In this document: piece by piece, positions 23,479 to 31,907 of the stretch
How positions within the stretch are numbered: position 1 is the first letter of the stretch
Layout of the letters: each line of letters opens with the position of its first letter
NCBI GenBank assembly: GCA_905215385.1
Contig: CAJMPY010000010.1
Coordinates: forward strand, 21,262-85,261
DNA: 64,000 nucleotides
Direction of reading: 5' to 3'
DNA from: an uncultured bacterium
Lineage (GTDB): Bacteria; Actinomycetota; Coriobacteriia; Coriobacteriales; Coriobacteriaceae
Program-made: the position numbers and the translations under genes
The notes under the pieces: generated by a model
Seen by the model: only the letters and a program-made list of their open reading frames with translations
Database searches by the model: none
What the model was told of the DNA's origin: nothing

Positions 23479-26254
23479 ACTCGGCGCTCTTGAGGGCGCC
23501 GACCATGTCGATCTTGTTGAGGGTACGATTGGTAGCGAGGTTGACGATGATCGTAAAGCCGAAGGAAAGCACCACGGCAAGCACGTAGCTCAGCGGCTCG
23601 ACTTCGACGTCAAAGTACAGCGACGGCATCTGCAGGATGTACGTAAAGCTCTCGGCAAGCAGACCACCCAGCGGCACGCCCAGCGCGGCACCAATCGCCG
23701 TCAAAATCAGCGTCTCCTTGTTAACGTAGTGGTGTACCTCGCCACGACGGAAGCCCAGCACCTTGATAGTCGCCAGCTCGCGTTCGCGCTCCGAGATGTT
23801 GGTGTTAGACAACGTGAATACCACCACAAACGACAGGCACGCCGCCATAAAGGTCACAAGCACCACGACCGAATTGATAATCGTAAAGTTTGCCTCATAG
23901 TTTTCCCAATGCTCGGCGGTACTCGACAGCGTAATCCAACCATCGCTCTTAAGACAGTTGGTAAACGCAATCTGATCGGCCGACGAACCCTTAAGCAGCG
24001 CAAGGATGCCGTTGAGGCGCGCGCTTCGACCGAACGCACGCTCATAGGTGCCCTGCGTCATATAGAGCGTGTTGCCCAGATAGTTAAGCGAGATGTCGCT
24101 GACCTTGACCTTGGCGACGTTGAGTGACGAATCCTGGACATGTGCTGTGTCACCCGGCTTGATCCCCAGCACCAGCTGAGAGCTCTTGCTCAAATACACA
24201 TCCCCGTCACGCAGGGCGAGCGGTTCTTTGGACTCATCCTCGAGACACACGTAGTCGTCCAGGTCGTCCGTGCGGTCATCGGGCACCACGATCAGCTGCA
24301 CGGTCTCGCTCTTGCCGCCAAATGTAAAGGTGACGTTGTCGGTCATAATCGGCAGCGTCGAAGTCACGGTCACGTCGGAATCCTTGGCTGCGCTTCGCTC
24401 GTCGAGCGCCGCGCACGTCTGCGAAAAATCGTCGGGATTGGCGACCGCCAGCAGGTCGTAACGCGTGATATGCCCGTACTGTTTGGGCGAAAGCGCCACC
24501 GACGTGTCACGGATGCCCATACCGCAGATCACGAGCGCCGTGCAGCCGGCGATACCGAAGATGGTCATAAAGGCACGCTTTTTGTAGCGGAATAGGTTGC
24601 GTGCAGCGACCTTGTTCAAAAAGCCCATATGGCGCCAGATAAAGCCGATGCGCTCGAGCAAGATACGCGAGCCGGCGCGCGGGGCCTTGGGACGCATGAG
24701 CGAGGCTGGGGTCTCGGCCATCTCGTGGCGGCAGGCGATAATCGTGGCCCCCACCACGCCCACGGTAAACAGTGCTACCGACACAAGCGATGACACAATG
24801 TCATACGAAAGCTGCATTTGGGGCAGCGAGTACATGTCGTCGAACACCGTAAACAGGAACAGCGGCAGGCCCACAAATCCGATGATGTTGCCGAGCACGC
24901 CGCCAATCAGGCAAGCCCACAGCGCATAGTCCACGTATTTGGACAGGATGCGCCCGCGCGAGTAGCCGAGCGCCTTGTACAGGCCAATGAGCGTGCGCTC
25001 CTCCTCGACCATGCGCGTGGCGGTGGTGAGGCTGATGAGCACGGCGACGATAAAGAAGATGAACGGGAAGACCGTGGCGATGGCCTCAATTGACGAGCTA
25101 TCGCTCTCCACGCTCGAGTAGCTTGCGATATTGCCGCGGTCCTGGATGTACCAGGTGCATTCGCCCAGGTCAGAGAGCTCGGCGCGGGCATCGGCAAACT
25201 GCTGGTCGGTGGCGGCACGGCGCTGGTCCAGGTCGGCTTGCGCCTGCGCACGCTCGTCGCTGTCCTCTGCCATGCGATTGATGTTGTCCTGCTCAATCCC
25301 AAAGACCATATTCGCTTGGCGCTCTGCCGCATCCAAACTTGCCGGCGTATCGACCGTCAACTCTTGAGCACGTGCCTTTTCGCGCCCGTCACGGATCTTA
25401 TCGATATTACCCTTGACCTCGTTAATCTTTGTCGTGTAGGCATCCGAATAGGAATTGAGGCTCTTAGCCCCCTCAACGGTCACGTGAACCGCGGAGTAGG
25501 AAGAAGATGTCGCGGCATCCTCGCTCACATAGAACTTGTAGTCCGCAGCCGAGGCGGCACGGAAGGCGTTGACCGTCGAGTCGGAGCTCACGTCGGTGGG
25601 GTCGAGAACCTCGGCCGTGATGGTGTAGTCCCCATCGGCAAACTGGTCCTTGGCGCTTTGGTTCGACGAGCTCGCATCGTTGGCGGCAAAGCTCACGGTA
25701 TCGCCGATTTTCTTGCCCGAAGCCTTCAGGAACTTCGAAGTCACCGCGACCTCATCGGCGCTCTCGGGCAAATCGCCGTTCACGAGCACCGGCTGATCGA
25801 TGTTCTCCTTGGAGAGACTTTGCACGACCACGCGCTCGCGCGTCGTACCCACGGCGGTATAGGCGGTCTCGGTATAGATGCCCTCGGCAGTCTCGACGCC
25901 ATCGACCTCTCGGATCGCAGCAAGATCGTCATCGGTCAGACCATAGGTCGACTGCACGTTGATGTCATAAACATTCTGCTGGTCAAAGTAAGCGTCGACC
26001 GAATCGCACAGATCCTCGCAACCCGCCTTAAGGCCGCACATCACGCTCACGCCGAGTGCGGTGATGACCACGATGGACAAGAAGCGCTTAAGACTGCCGC
26101 GGATTGTGCGGTAGATGCCACGGCGGAACACCGTCGGCACCATATCGTTTGAGCTTTGGGCGGAGCGGTAGGTCGCGAACTCCCGGTCGTGACTCACGTG
26201 CCGCGTATCGTGGTTCTGGCTGTTTTGGCGGTCCTGATCCATGGGCGCTACCAC
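23477..26254 (-). CDS. ABC transporter permease, FtsX/MacB-like, with large extracellular domain
   Basis: A 925-residue membrane protein. A first helix (FLSIVVITALGVSVMCGL, about 55-75) is followed by a MacB-type extracytoplasmic domain of about 300 residues with a charged coiled-coil stretch (RAQAQADLDQRRAATDQQFADARAEL). Then comes an FtsX domain (VFPFIFFIVAVLISLTTATRMVEEERTLIGLYKALGYSRG), a second extracellular domain, and a C-terminal FtsX domain (AACLSFVVVFTLSNTNISERERELATIKVLGFRRGEVHHYVNKETLIL). The RELxTIKxLG repeats are typical. With the ATPase upstream it would form a MacAB/LolCDE-like mechanotransmission complex; cargo unknown. Start is GTG 26254 (overlapping the ATPase stop) or ATG 26242. 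Confidence 0.85.
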   Translation of the reverse strand: MVAPMDQDRQNSQNHDTRHVSHDREFATYRSAQSSNDMVPTVFRRGIYRTIRGSLKRFLSIVVITALGVSVMCGLKAGCEDLCDSVDAYFDQQNVYDINVQSTYGLTDDDLAAIREVDGVETAEGIYTETAYTAVGTTRERVVVQSLSKENIDQPVLVNGDLPESADEVAVTSKFLKASGKKIGDTVSFAANDASSSNQSAKDQFADGDYTITAEVLDPTDVSSDSTVNAFRAASAADYKFYVSEDAATSSSYSAVHVTVEGAKSLNSYSDAYTTKINEVKGNIDKIRDGREKARAQELTVDTPASLDAAERQANMVFGIEQDNINRMAEDSDERAQAQADLDQRRAATDQQFADARAELSDLGECTWYIQDRGNIASYSSVESDSSSIEAIATVFPFIFFIVAVLISLTTATRMVEEERTLIGLYKALGYSRGRILSKYVDYALWACLIGGVLGNIIGFVGLPLFLFTVFDDMYSLPQMQLSYDIVSSLVSVALFTVGVVGATIIACRHEMAETPASLMRPKAPRAGSRILLERIGFIWRHMGFLNKVAARNLFRYKKRAFMTIFGIAGCTALVICGMGIRDTSVALSPKQYGHITRYDLLAVANPDDFSQTCAALDERSAAKDSDVTVTSTLPIMTDNVTFTFGGKSETVQLIVVPDDRTDDLDDYVCLEDESKEPLALRDGDVYLSKSSQLVLGIKPGDTAHVQDSSLNVAKVKVSDISLNYLGNTLYMTQGTYERAFGRSARLNGILALLKGSSADQIAFTNCLKSDGWITLSSTAEHWENYEANFTIINSVVVLVTFMAACLSFVVVFTLSNTNISERERELATIKVLGFRRGEVHHYVNKETLILTAIGAALGVPLGGLLAESFTYILQMPSLYFDVEVEPLSYVLAVVLSFGFTIIVNLATNRTLNKIDMVGALKSAE

Positions 26255-26949
26255 TCGATCGTCTCGATCGGCACGGGATTTTGCTGGACCGTCTCGCTCT
26301 CCACGCGACCGTTCTTAAAGCGAATCAAGCGATCGGCCATGGGCGCCAGCGCGGAGTTATGAGTGATGATAATGACCGTGATGCCCTGCCTGCGACAGGT
26401 GTCCTGCAGCAACTGCAAGATCTGCTTGCCGGTTTTGTAGTCGAGTGCACCCGTGGGCTCGTCGCACAGGAGCAGCTTGGGGTTCTTTGCCAGTGCACGG
26501 GCGATGGACACGCGCTGCTGCTCGCCGCCCGAAAGCTGCGCGGGGAAGTTGGCGAGGCGCTCACCCAGGCCAACCTGGCAAAGCGTTTGCTCGGCATCGA
26601 GCGAATCGGGGCAGATTTGCGCCGCAAGCTCGACGTTCTCAAGCGCCGTCAGGTTGGGGACCAGATTGTAGAACTGGAAGACAAAGCCGACATCGGCGCG
26701 GCGGTATTCCACGAGCTGAGCCTCGTTGGCGGAGCTCACGTCGCGCCCGTCCACCGTCACGGTGCCGGAGGTTGCCGTGTCCATGCCGCCCAGAATGTTG
26801 AGGGCCGTAGTCTTGCCGGCACCCGAAGCACCCAAAATGATGGCGAGCTCGCCGCGCTCGACCGTAAAGCTCGCGCCGTCGAGCGCGTGGATGCGGGCGT
26901 CGCCCTCGCCATATGCTTTGATGACGTCTTTGAATTCGATATAGGCCAT
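26248..26949 (-). CDS. ABC transporter ATP-binding protein, MacB/LolD-like
   Basis: A 233-residue ATPase partner of the FtsX-type permease downstream. Walker A GASGAGKTT, Q-loop FVFQFYNLVPNLTALENVELA, signature LSGGEQQRVSIARAL, Walker B LLLCDEPTGALDYKTG and switch His in IIITHNSALAP are all present. The Q-loop string FQxYNLxPxLTAxENVxxP and DEPTGALD are hallmarks of the MacB/LolD family. The gene overlaps the permease by seven bases. Downstream of the start, and between it and the next gene, lies a dispersed repeat. Confidence 0.92.
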   Translation of the reverse strand: MAYIEFKDVIKAYGEGDARIHALDGASFTVERGELAIILGASGAGKTTALNILGGMDTATSGTVTVDGRDVSSANEAQLVEYRRADVGFVFQFYNLVPNLTALENVELAAQICPDSLDAEQTLCQVGLGERLANFPAQLSGGEQQRVSIARALAKNPKLLLCDEPTGALDYKTGKQILQLLQDTCRRQGITVIIITHNSALAPMADRLIRFKNGRVESETVQQNPVPIETIEW

Positions 26950-27003
26950 CGATTAGTTCCCATCTGGTCGGATAACTCTTTAGTATTACCCATTTCGCAC
27001 CGA

Positions 27004-27045
27004 CCAAATAGGGACAGGTTTATTTTGGCAGGTTTTATATGGGAA
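27004..27045 (-). repeat. Dispersed CCTGTCCCTTTTTGG palindrome, copy 3 (reverse orientation)
   Basis: Plus strand reads CCAAATAGGGACAGG, TTTATTTTGGCAGG and TTTTATATGGG, the reverse complement of copies 1 and 2. It lies in the gap upstream of the ATPase gene. Confidence 0.85.
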
Positions 27046-27151
27046 AACGGCAGCTATAGATGAGGCGCCGGGGAGGCAGAGAAATCATCGACGGGGTCAG
27101 GCCGACCGCCAAACACAACGCACGCATCTCTATCTGTCAGCAAAATCATTC

Positions 27152-27181
27152 GAACAGCTGTTCGTTTCTATGATATGATTC
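27152..27181 (+). promoter_or_regulatory. LexA-type (SOS) box overlapping the promoter of the GyrI-like gene
   Basis: TCGAACAGCTGTTCG at 27152-27166 is a near-perfect palindrome matching the Gram-positive/actinobacterial LexA consensus CGAAC-N4-GTTCG. A -10-like TATGAT (27171-27176 or 27176-27181) follows at a distance that puts the box on the -35 region. The GyrI-like start is 54 bp from the box. Confidence 0.7.
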
Positions 27182-27220
27182 CGTTATCTAAGCAGGCCAA
27201 TACGCAGAAAGGCGGCCAGC

Positions 27221-27859
27221 ATGGCGTTCGACTTTAAGAAGGAATGCAAGGAGCTCTACAAACCTGCAAGCAAGCCGAGTATCGTAACTGTCCCGCCTAT
27301 GAGCTACGTTGCCGTTCGCGGCAAGGGCGACCCAAATACCGAAGGAGGCGAGTATCAAAACGCTCTGCCGCTGCTTTACGGCATCGCCTATACCGTCAAG
27401 ATGTCGAAGAAAGGCTCAAGGAGTATCGAGGGCTATTTCGACTTTGTGGTACCGCCGCTCGAGGGTTTCTGGTGGCAAGACTCCCCGAGCGGCGACATCG
27501 ATTATGTACGCAAGGACGATTTCAACTTTATCTCGTGTATCCGCCTGCCCGATTTCGTCACCCGAGATGACTTTGACTGGGCAGTCGCGGAAGCCACGGC
27601 CAAAAAGAAACTGGACTTTTCCGCCGTCGAGCTGCTTAAAGTTGACGAGGGCCTCTGCGTTCAATGCATGCACACCGGGCCCTACGACAACGAACCGGCG
27701 ACCGTAGGCGCCATGCATGAATACACGACCGAGCAGGGCTATGTCCCCGACCTCTCAGACACCCGTTTACATCACGAAATCTATCTCTCCGATCCACGCA
27801 AATGTGCACCGGAGAAACTTAAGACTGTGGTTCGTCATCCTATCAAGCGCGCTGAATAG
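27221..27859 (+). CDS. GyrI-like small-molecule-binding domain protein
   Basis: A 212-residue protein of the GyrI-like/SOUL-BRE superfamily, which forms a barrel that binds small molecules. In E. coli the related SbmC (GyrI) protects gyrase during SOS. Seen: IVTVPPMSYVAVRGKGDPNT at the start, a central IEGYFDFVVPPLEGFWWQD, and the C-terminal CVQCMHTGPYDNEPATVGAMHEYTTEQGYVPDLSDTRLHHEIYLSDPRKCAPEKLKTVVRHPI, typical of stand-alone members. AAAGGCGG precedes the ATG. A LexA-type box in the promoter suggests induction by DNA damage. The binding target is not known. Confidence 0.85.
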   Translation: MAFDFKKECKELYKPASKPSIVTVPPMSYVAVRGKGDPNTEGGEYQNALPLLYGIAYTVKMSKKGSRSIEGYFDFVVPPLEGFWWQDSPSGDIDYVRKDDFNFISCIRLPDFVTRDDFDWAVAEATAKKKLDFSAVELLKVDEGLCVQCMHTGPYDNEPATVGAMHEYTTEQGYVPDLSDTRLHHEIYLSDPRKCAPEKLKTVVRHPIKRAE

Positions 27860-27974
27860 CGTGGAGCGTCATTTCACGCGCTAGGTTTTAAGCCAGCCAA
27901 CCAGCCGCCTCCTAGGCCGTCCGGTAATTATCTTGACGCGGCCCGTCGCATCTTATAAGTTTGTTTTACTAAAG

Positions 27975-28017
27975 CTGGAAAGCCTCTCAACGATGCGCAA
28001 CTCCAGCTCTTTTTCTA
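27975..28017 (+). terminator. Leader hairpin upstream of the CLC gene (terminator-like)
   Basis: AGCTGGA near 27975 and TCCAGCT near 28004 can form a stem, followed by CTTTTTC just before the CLC start. It may end transcription from the GyrI-like gene or attenuate CLC expression. Confidence 0.55.
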
Positions 28018-28029
28018 TCAAGAGAGCAA

Positions 28030-29280
28030 GTGCCAGAAAACAAAATGTCGGAAAGCAACGTATCGAGCAGAATCAAACGCCTGGTCAACACCTATAGCGG
28101 CCTCGTGCTCATGGGTGCTGCCGGAATCCCTATTGGCATCATCGTCGGCGCCATTTGTGCCCTCTTTGGTCGCGTGCTCCTGGCGATCGGTGCCTTCCGC
28201 GACGAGCACATCACCCTGCTCCTTCCCTTCCTCGCCCTCATGGGCTTGGCCATCGTATTTGCCTACCGCACCTGGGGCAAAGGCACCGAACGCGGCATGA
28301 GCTTAGTATTCGACGTAGGCCACGGGCGCGAGAACGCCATCTCCCCGCGCTTGGTGCCGCTCATTATGCTGAGCACGTGGGGAACGCACCTCTTTGGCGG
28401 CAGCGCGGGACGCGAGGGCGTGGCCGTGCAGATCGGTGCAACCGTCTCACATTGGATCGGCCGACGCCTACCTTTCCGAGACCCCGGCAACACGTTTTTG
28501 CTTATCGGCATGGCTGCCGGCTTTGCCGGGCTCTTTCGAACGCCTCTTGCTGCCACGGTCTTTGCTATCGAAGTACTGGTCGCAGGACGCATGGAATACC
28601 GCGCGCTGTTTCCCGCGCTTACGGCCTCGCTCGCCGCAAGTATGACCTCCGGCGCCCTGGGACTCGAGAAGTTCGAAGTCGCCGTTGTCGCCTCATACGC
28701 GCTTGATCTCCCCGGTCTTGGACGGCTTGCGGTGCTGGGTATCGCGTTTGGCATGGTAGGCGGCGCCTTTGCCTGGTGCCTTTCCCACGCCAAGACCCTT
28801 GCGGCGCGGCTGCTCCCCAACCCCTATGTACGAATCGCCGTTATGGGCATCGCGCTATCAGCGATTCTGTTCACACTGTGGCAGGGGCGATACTGCGGTC
28901 TTGGCACCAACCTGATATCGGCGGCGCTCGACGGTGACGGCAAGGTCGCCATCATGCCTTGGGACTGGGCGCTCAAATTTGCGCTCACCATTGCCACGCT
29001 TGCCGCAGGATATCAAGGTGGTGAGGTGACGCCGCTGTTCTCCATCGGAGCGAGCCTTGGCGTCGTACTCGCCGGGATTCTCGGCATGTCCGTCGAGCTC
29101 TGCGCCGCACTGGGCTACGCCGCCGTCTTTGGCAGCGCCACCAATACACTGCTCGCACCCATCCTCATTGGCTGCGAGGTCTTCGGTTTCGGTAATCTGC
29201 CGGCGTTCTTCATCGTCTGCGTTGTGGCTTATCTGTTCAACATGGACAAATCGATCTACGCCCTGCAGGAGCGGGCGTAG
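28030..29280 (+). CDS. CLC-family antiporter, fluoride (CLC-F) type
   Basis: A 416-residue membrane protein with about ten helices. CLC motifs are FGGSAGREGVAVQIG (gating Glu129) and YQGGEVTPLFSIGASLG (about 328-344). In chloride-type CLCs the corresponding strings are GKEGP and GGxFxP; GREGxxVQ and GEVTPLF are features of the fluoride/proton antiporter clade, so fluoride export is the better call than the generic 'chloride channel'. Start is uncertain: GTG 28030 or ATG 28045, both with weak ribosome sites. I looked for a crcB-type fluoride riboswitch in the 170-bp leader and did not see its conserved core; a hairpin (AGCTGGA..TCCAGCT, then CTTTTT) is there instead. Confidence 0.85.
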   Translation: MPENKMSESNVSSRIKRLVNTYSGLVLMGAAGIPIGIIVGAICALFGRVLLAIGAFRDEHITLLLPFLALMGLAIVFAYRTWGKGTERGMSLVFDVGHGRENAISPRLVPLIMLSTWGTHLFGGSAGREGVAVQIGATVSHWIGRRLPFRDPGNTFLLIGMAAGFAGLFRTPLAATVFAIEVLVAGRMEYRALFPALTASLAASMTSGALGLEKFEVAVVASYALDLPGLGRLAVLGIAFGMVGGAFAWCLSHAKTLAARLLPNPYVRIAVMGIALSAILFTLWQGRYCGLGTNLISAALDGDGKVAIMPWDWALKFALTIATLAAGYQGGEVTPLFSIGASLGVVLAGILGMSVELCAALGYAAVFGSATNTLLAPILIGCEVFGFGNLPAFFIVCVVAYLFNMDKSIYALQERA

Positions 29281-29304
29281 AAAGATGTCCAAGCAGGTGG
29301 TCTC

Positions 29305-29459
29305 AACCGGAAACGGCGTCCCACTCTGAGGCTGTATTCCGGGGCACGGTTTCCGCTCGGGACGCCATTCGGAAAGCGCATCCCGCTTTAAAACAGAATT
29401 CCGGGACGTGGTTTCCGTCTGAGCCTCCATTCGGAAAGCGTGTCCCGTTCTTTCACGGC
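29305..29459. repeat. Five 31-bp units of alternating orientation
   Basis: Units begin at 29305, 29336, 29367, 29398 and 29429, exactly 31 bp apart. Odd units carry CGGAAAnCGnnTCCC on the plus strand; even units carry it on the minus strand (units 2 and 4 read ATTCCGG..GTTTCCG). The rest of each unit is unrelated. Lies between the convergent CLC and alkyltransferase genes. Confidence 0.85.
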
Positions 29460-29486
29460 ATCTTGGCTATGCAAAGTGCTCGAGCG

Positions 29487-30065
29487 TTACTCCTCGTACG
29501 CGCCCTCAAGGCGCAGCAGCCACTCCTTGCGATCCAGTCCACCGGCGTATCCGTTGAGCGATCCGTCGGCCGCGACCACGCGATGGCACGGCACGATAAT
29601 CGAAATAGGGTTGCGAGCGACCGCAGCCCCCACCGCGCGAGGAGATACAACGGGCGCTTCATTTCCCGGTACACGATGTCGAGCGGCAACACGCTGGGCG
29701 ATCTCGCCATACGTAGCGACCTCGCCACGCGGGATCGAAAGCAGCTCAAACCAAACCTCACGCTGAAACGCCGTGCCGATCATATGCAACGGCGGCGTAA
29801 ACCGAGGTTCCTGCCCTGCAAAATAAGCATTCAGCCAAGCCCAGGAACGCTCAAGCACCGAAGAGGCCGCACCATTTGCCGGACTCACCGACGACATGCC
29901 ACCAGTACCGGAAACCGCATCGACGCCTTCAACATGTTCGGAGTCTTCACGGAGAAGCGTGGAGCCAAAGTGCTCCTGCCCCTCAAACCAAAGCCCCGTC
30001 AGACCGCGGCCATCAGCGGCAAGCAGGATTTCGCCCAAAGGCGAAGCAAACGTCGTCGTGACCAC
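29487..30065 (-). CDS. ogt: Methylated-DNA--protein-cysteine S-methyltransferase
   Basis: A 192-residue DNA repair protein that takes alkyl groups from O6-alkylguanine onto its own cysteine. The active-site motif is IIVPCHRVV (Cys160), preceded by the DNA-binding part FQREVWFELLSIPRGEVATYGEIAQRVA and followed by GSLNGYAGGLDRKEWLLRLEG. The N-terminal domain (SPLGEILLAADGRGLTGLWFEGQ) is typical of Ogt. A roughly 20-residue Ser/Gly-rich insert (VSGTGGMSSVSPANGAASSV) between the domains, and another near residues 130-142 (HRVPGNEAPVVSP), make it slightly longer than average. No LexA box is seen upstream. Confidence 0.92.
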   Translation of the reverse strand: MVTTTFASPLGEILLAADGRGLTGLWFEGQEHFGSTLLREDSEHVEGVDAVSGTGGMSSVSPANGAASSVLERSWAWLNAYFAGQEPRFTPPLHMIGTAFQREVWFELLSIPRGEVATYGEIAQRVAARHRVPGNEAPVVSPRAVGAAVARNPISIIVPCHRVVAADGSLNGYAGGLDRKEWLLRLEGAYEE

Positions 30066-30232
30066 CAGCGGCTCCTTTCAAAACTCCGCAACATAATACC
30101 GCGAACTGTGCAGACAACCCCCGCAGATACGTCCGGGCGGGCTCGCAATTACTTCAGCGAGGCTGTTTTTCCCAATCAAGCGAAGAAGACGCGGGGCTTC
30201 GACGCCAGGGCGGTACCCCCGCCAGCTGAGCT

Positions 30233-30404
30233 CTAATACTTTTCCCGAGAAGTGAACGAGTAAAAACGAAGTCCCGGAGCATCCACACCTTTAGACCGCA
30301 AAACCGCAGGATTCGCGCTGCAAAACCGCAGGACATAGCAATCAAAAAATGCCAATGCTTCGGGGGTCCAAATAAGGTCGTTCACTTCACGGGAAAAGTA
30401 TTAG
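30233..30404. repeat. 172-bp inverted-repeat element
   Basis: Arms 30233-30259 and 30378-30404 are complementary over about 27 nt with one mismatch (CTAATACTTTTCCCG at the left end, CGGGAAAAGTATTAG at the right). The interior has the direct strings AAAACCGCAGGA (twice) and a second pairing, GTCCCGGAGCAT with ATGCTTCGGGGG. Confidence 0.8.
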
Positions 30405-30568
30405 ACCTCAATTCGCACCAAGCCCAAAGTCACCCCAGGCAGCAGGCGCGAAGCGCCGAGGCCGCCGCCGGGACCAGGGCCCGCAACGGCCACGCGCCCC
30501 CACATCAGCCCAGCGGCCTCAACCAACAACGGCCCCATCGCAGACCGCTCGCAGCAGCGTCACCGCAG

Positions 30569-30695
30569 GCGGGGGCCGGGCTTAGTTTTCAGAACACTCC
30601 GCAGACCAGTGCGGCGCCTTGTCCGCGGCTCCGAAGAAGCAGGACAAGGCGCCACACATGGTCGAGGACGTTCTGAAAACTAAGCCCGGCCCCGC
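30569..30695. repeat. Nested palindrome with conserved internal loop, copy N2
   Basis: Outer arms 30569-30595 and 30670-30695 (26 bp with a single-base bulge). Inner arms GCGCCTTGTCC / GGACAAGGCGC at 30614-30624 and 30642-30652. Junctions read CTCCGCAGACCA and TGGTCGAGGACG. It ends 13 bp after the asd stop codon. Confidence 0.9.
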
Positions 30696-30708
30696 CGGAC
30701 AGGTCAAC

Positions 30709-31734
30709 CTACTCGCAGAGCAGCTTGGCGATCTGGACGGCGTTGGTTGCCGCGCCCTTACGGATTTGGTCGCCGCAGCACCAGAAGGTGATGCCACGTG
30801 CGGCCTCGGGGTTCGAGATATCACGACGCACGCGACCGACCCAGATCAGGTCCTGGTCGGACGTGTCCATCGGCATGGGGAAGCGGTCGTGCGCATCCTC
30901 GGCGCTCATGTCGTCAACCAGCTTGACGCCCGGAGCGGCGGCCAGCGCGGCGCGGGCCTCTTCCACCGTGATGTCACGCTCAAACTCGAGCGTAATGCTC
31001 TCGGAGTGCGAGCGCAGTACAGGCACGCGCACGCAGGTGCAGTTCACGCGCAGCTCGGGCAGGTGCATGATCTTGCGGCCCTCGTTTTGCAGCTTCATCT
31101 CCTCGGAGGTAAAGCCCTCCTCCTTGACGCCGCCAATCTGCGGAATCAGGTTGCTCGCCAGCTGGGCGGCAAATGCGCGCGGCTCGGGAATCTCCTCGCC
31201 ACGGCCCAGGGCGGCCAGCTGAGCCTCGAGCTCGGCCATACCGGGAGCGCCAGCGCCCGAAGCTGCCTGATACGTGGACACGATCATGCGCTTCACGCCG
31301 GCGAGCTGATGCAGCGGCCACGTAGGAACCAGACCGATGATGGTCGCGCAGTTGGGGTTGGCGATCAGGCCGTGGTGCCACTTAATGTCATCGGCATTGA
31401 TCTCGGGCACGACCAGCGGCACCTCGGGATCCAGACGGAAGGCATGGCTGTTGTCGACCACGACGGCGCCGCGCTTGACGGCCTCGGGCAGCAGCTCCTT
31501 GGCGATATCGTCGCCGGCAGCGCCGAGTACGATGTCGCAGCCCTCAAAGGCCTCGGGGCAAGCCTCCTCAATCACAACCTGCTCGCCGCGGAACTCAACG
31601 GTCTTGCCCGCAGAGCGCGCGCTCGCCAGCAGCTTGAGCTTACCGACCGGAAACTCCTGCTCGTTGAGGCACTCGAGCATCTGGGTGCCCACGGCTCCCG
31701 TCGCGCCCAAAATAGCAACCGTGTACTGTTTCAT
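30709..31734 (-). CDS. asd: Aspartate-semialdehyde dehydrogenase
   Basis: A 341-residue NADPH-dependent enzyme that reduces aspartyl phosphate to aspartate semialdehyde, the branch point to lysine, methionine and threonine. Landmarks are the nucleotide-binding GATGAVGTQMLECL at the N-terminus, SARSAGKTV, the active-site Cys in LIANPNCATIIGLVP, and STYQAASGAGAPGMAEL. C-terminal RVPVLRSHSESITLEFE contains the conserved Arg and His region. The ATG at 31734 follows AGGGGGAAGC; an upstream 12-codon extension is unlikely. It is downstream of lysC on the same strand with a 173-bp gap, so the two may be cotranscribed. Confidence 0.95.
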   Translation of the reverse strand: MKQYTVAILGATGAVGTQMLECLNEQEFPVGKLKLLASARSAGKTVEFRGEQVVIEEACPEAFEGCDIVLGAAGDDIAKELLPEAVKRGAVVVDNSHAFRLDPEVPLVVPEINADDIKWHHGLIANPNCATIIGLVPTWPLHQLAGVKRMIVSTYQAASGAGAPGMAELEAQLAALGRGEEIPEPRAFAAQLASNLIPQIGGVKEEGFTSEEMKLQNEGRKIMHLPELRVNCTCVRVPVLRSHSESITLEFERDITVEEARAALAAAPGVKLVDDMSAEDAHDRFPMPMDTSDQDLIWVGRVRRDISNPEAARGITFWCCGDQIRKGAATNAVQIAKLLCE

Positions 31735-31866
31735 GCTTCCCCCTTTAAAGGTTGTGGCTATCGCCCGCACGCCAAGCAGGCAGGATATTCTTGCCCAGTT
31801 TATACAAGAACGGGGCGGTTACAAAACCCGCCCCGTCGAAACGAAATCGAAACGAAACGCCCAGCA

Positions 31867-31896
31867 GTAGATTTTTGGGACATCCTAAAAATCTAC
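31867..31896. repeat. Hairpin between lysC and asd
   Basis: GTAGATTTTT and AAAAATCTAC are perfect 10-bp arms around GGGACATCCT. The 16-mer GTAGATTTTTGGGACA recurs in reverse orientation at 48853-48868 inside another inverted repeat. Confidence 0.75.
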
Positions 31897-31907
31897 CGGG
31901 ATGGAAA

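Larger units (their letters stand above)
30066..30708. other. 643-bp intergenic region with two large inverted repeats
   Basis: Between two leftward genes. It contains the 172-bp inverted repeat 30233-30404 and nested palindrome N2 (30569-30695), both listed separately. The stretch 30405-30568 is very G+C rich and holds no supported gene; frames on both strands lack ribosome sites. Confidence 0.7.

Noticed and set aside
27860..28029. Possible crcB fluoride riboswitch in the CLC leader
   Set aside because: The conserved core of that riboswitch was not found by eye; only a simple hairpin is there. A covariance-model search would settle it.
29305..29459. Regular 31-bp spacing suggested a CRISPR array
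   Set aside because: Units alternate in strand, the conserved core is only about 16 bp and imperfect, there are just five, and no cas gene is in the window.
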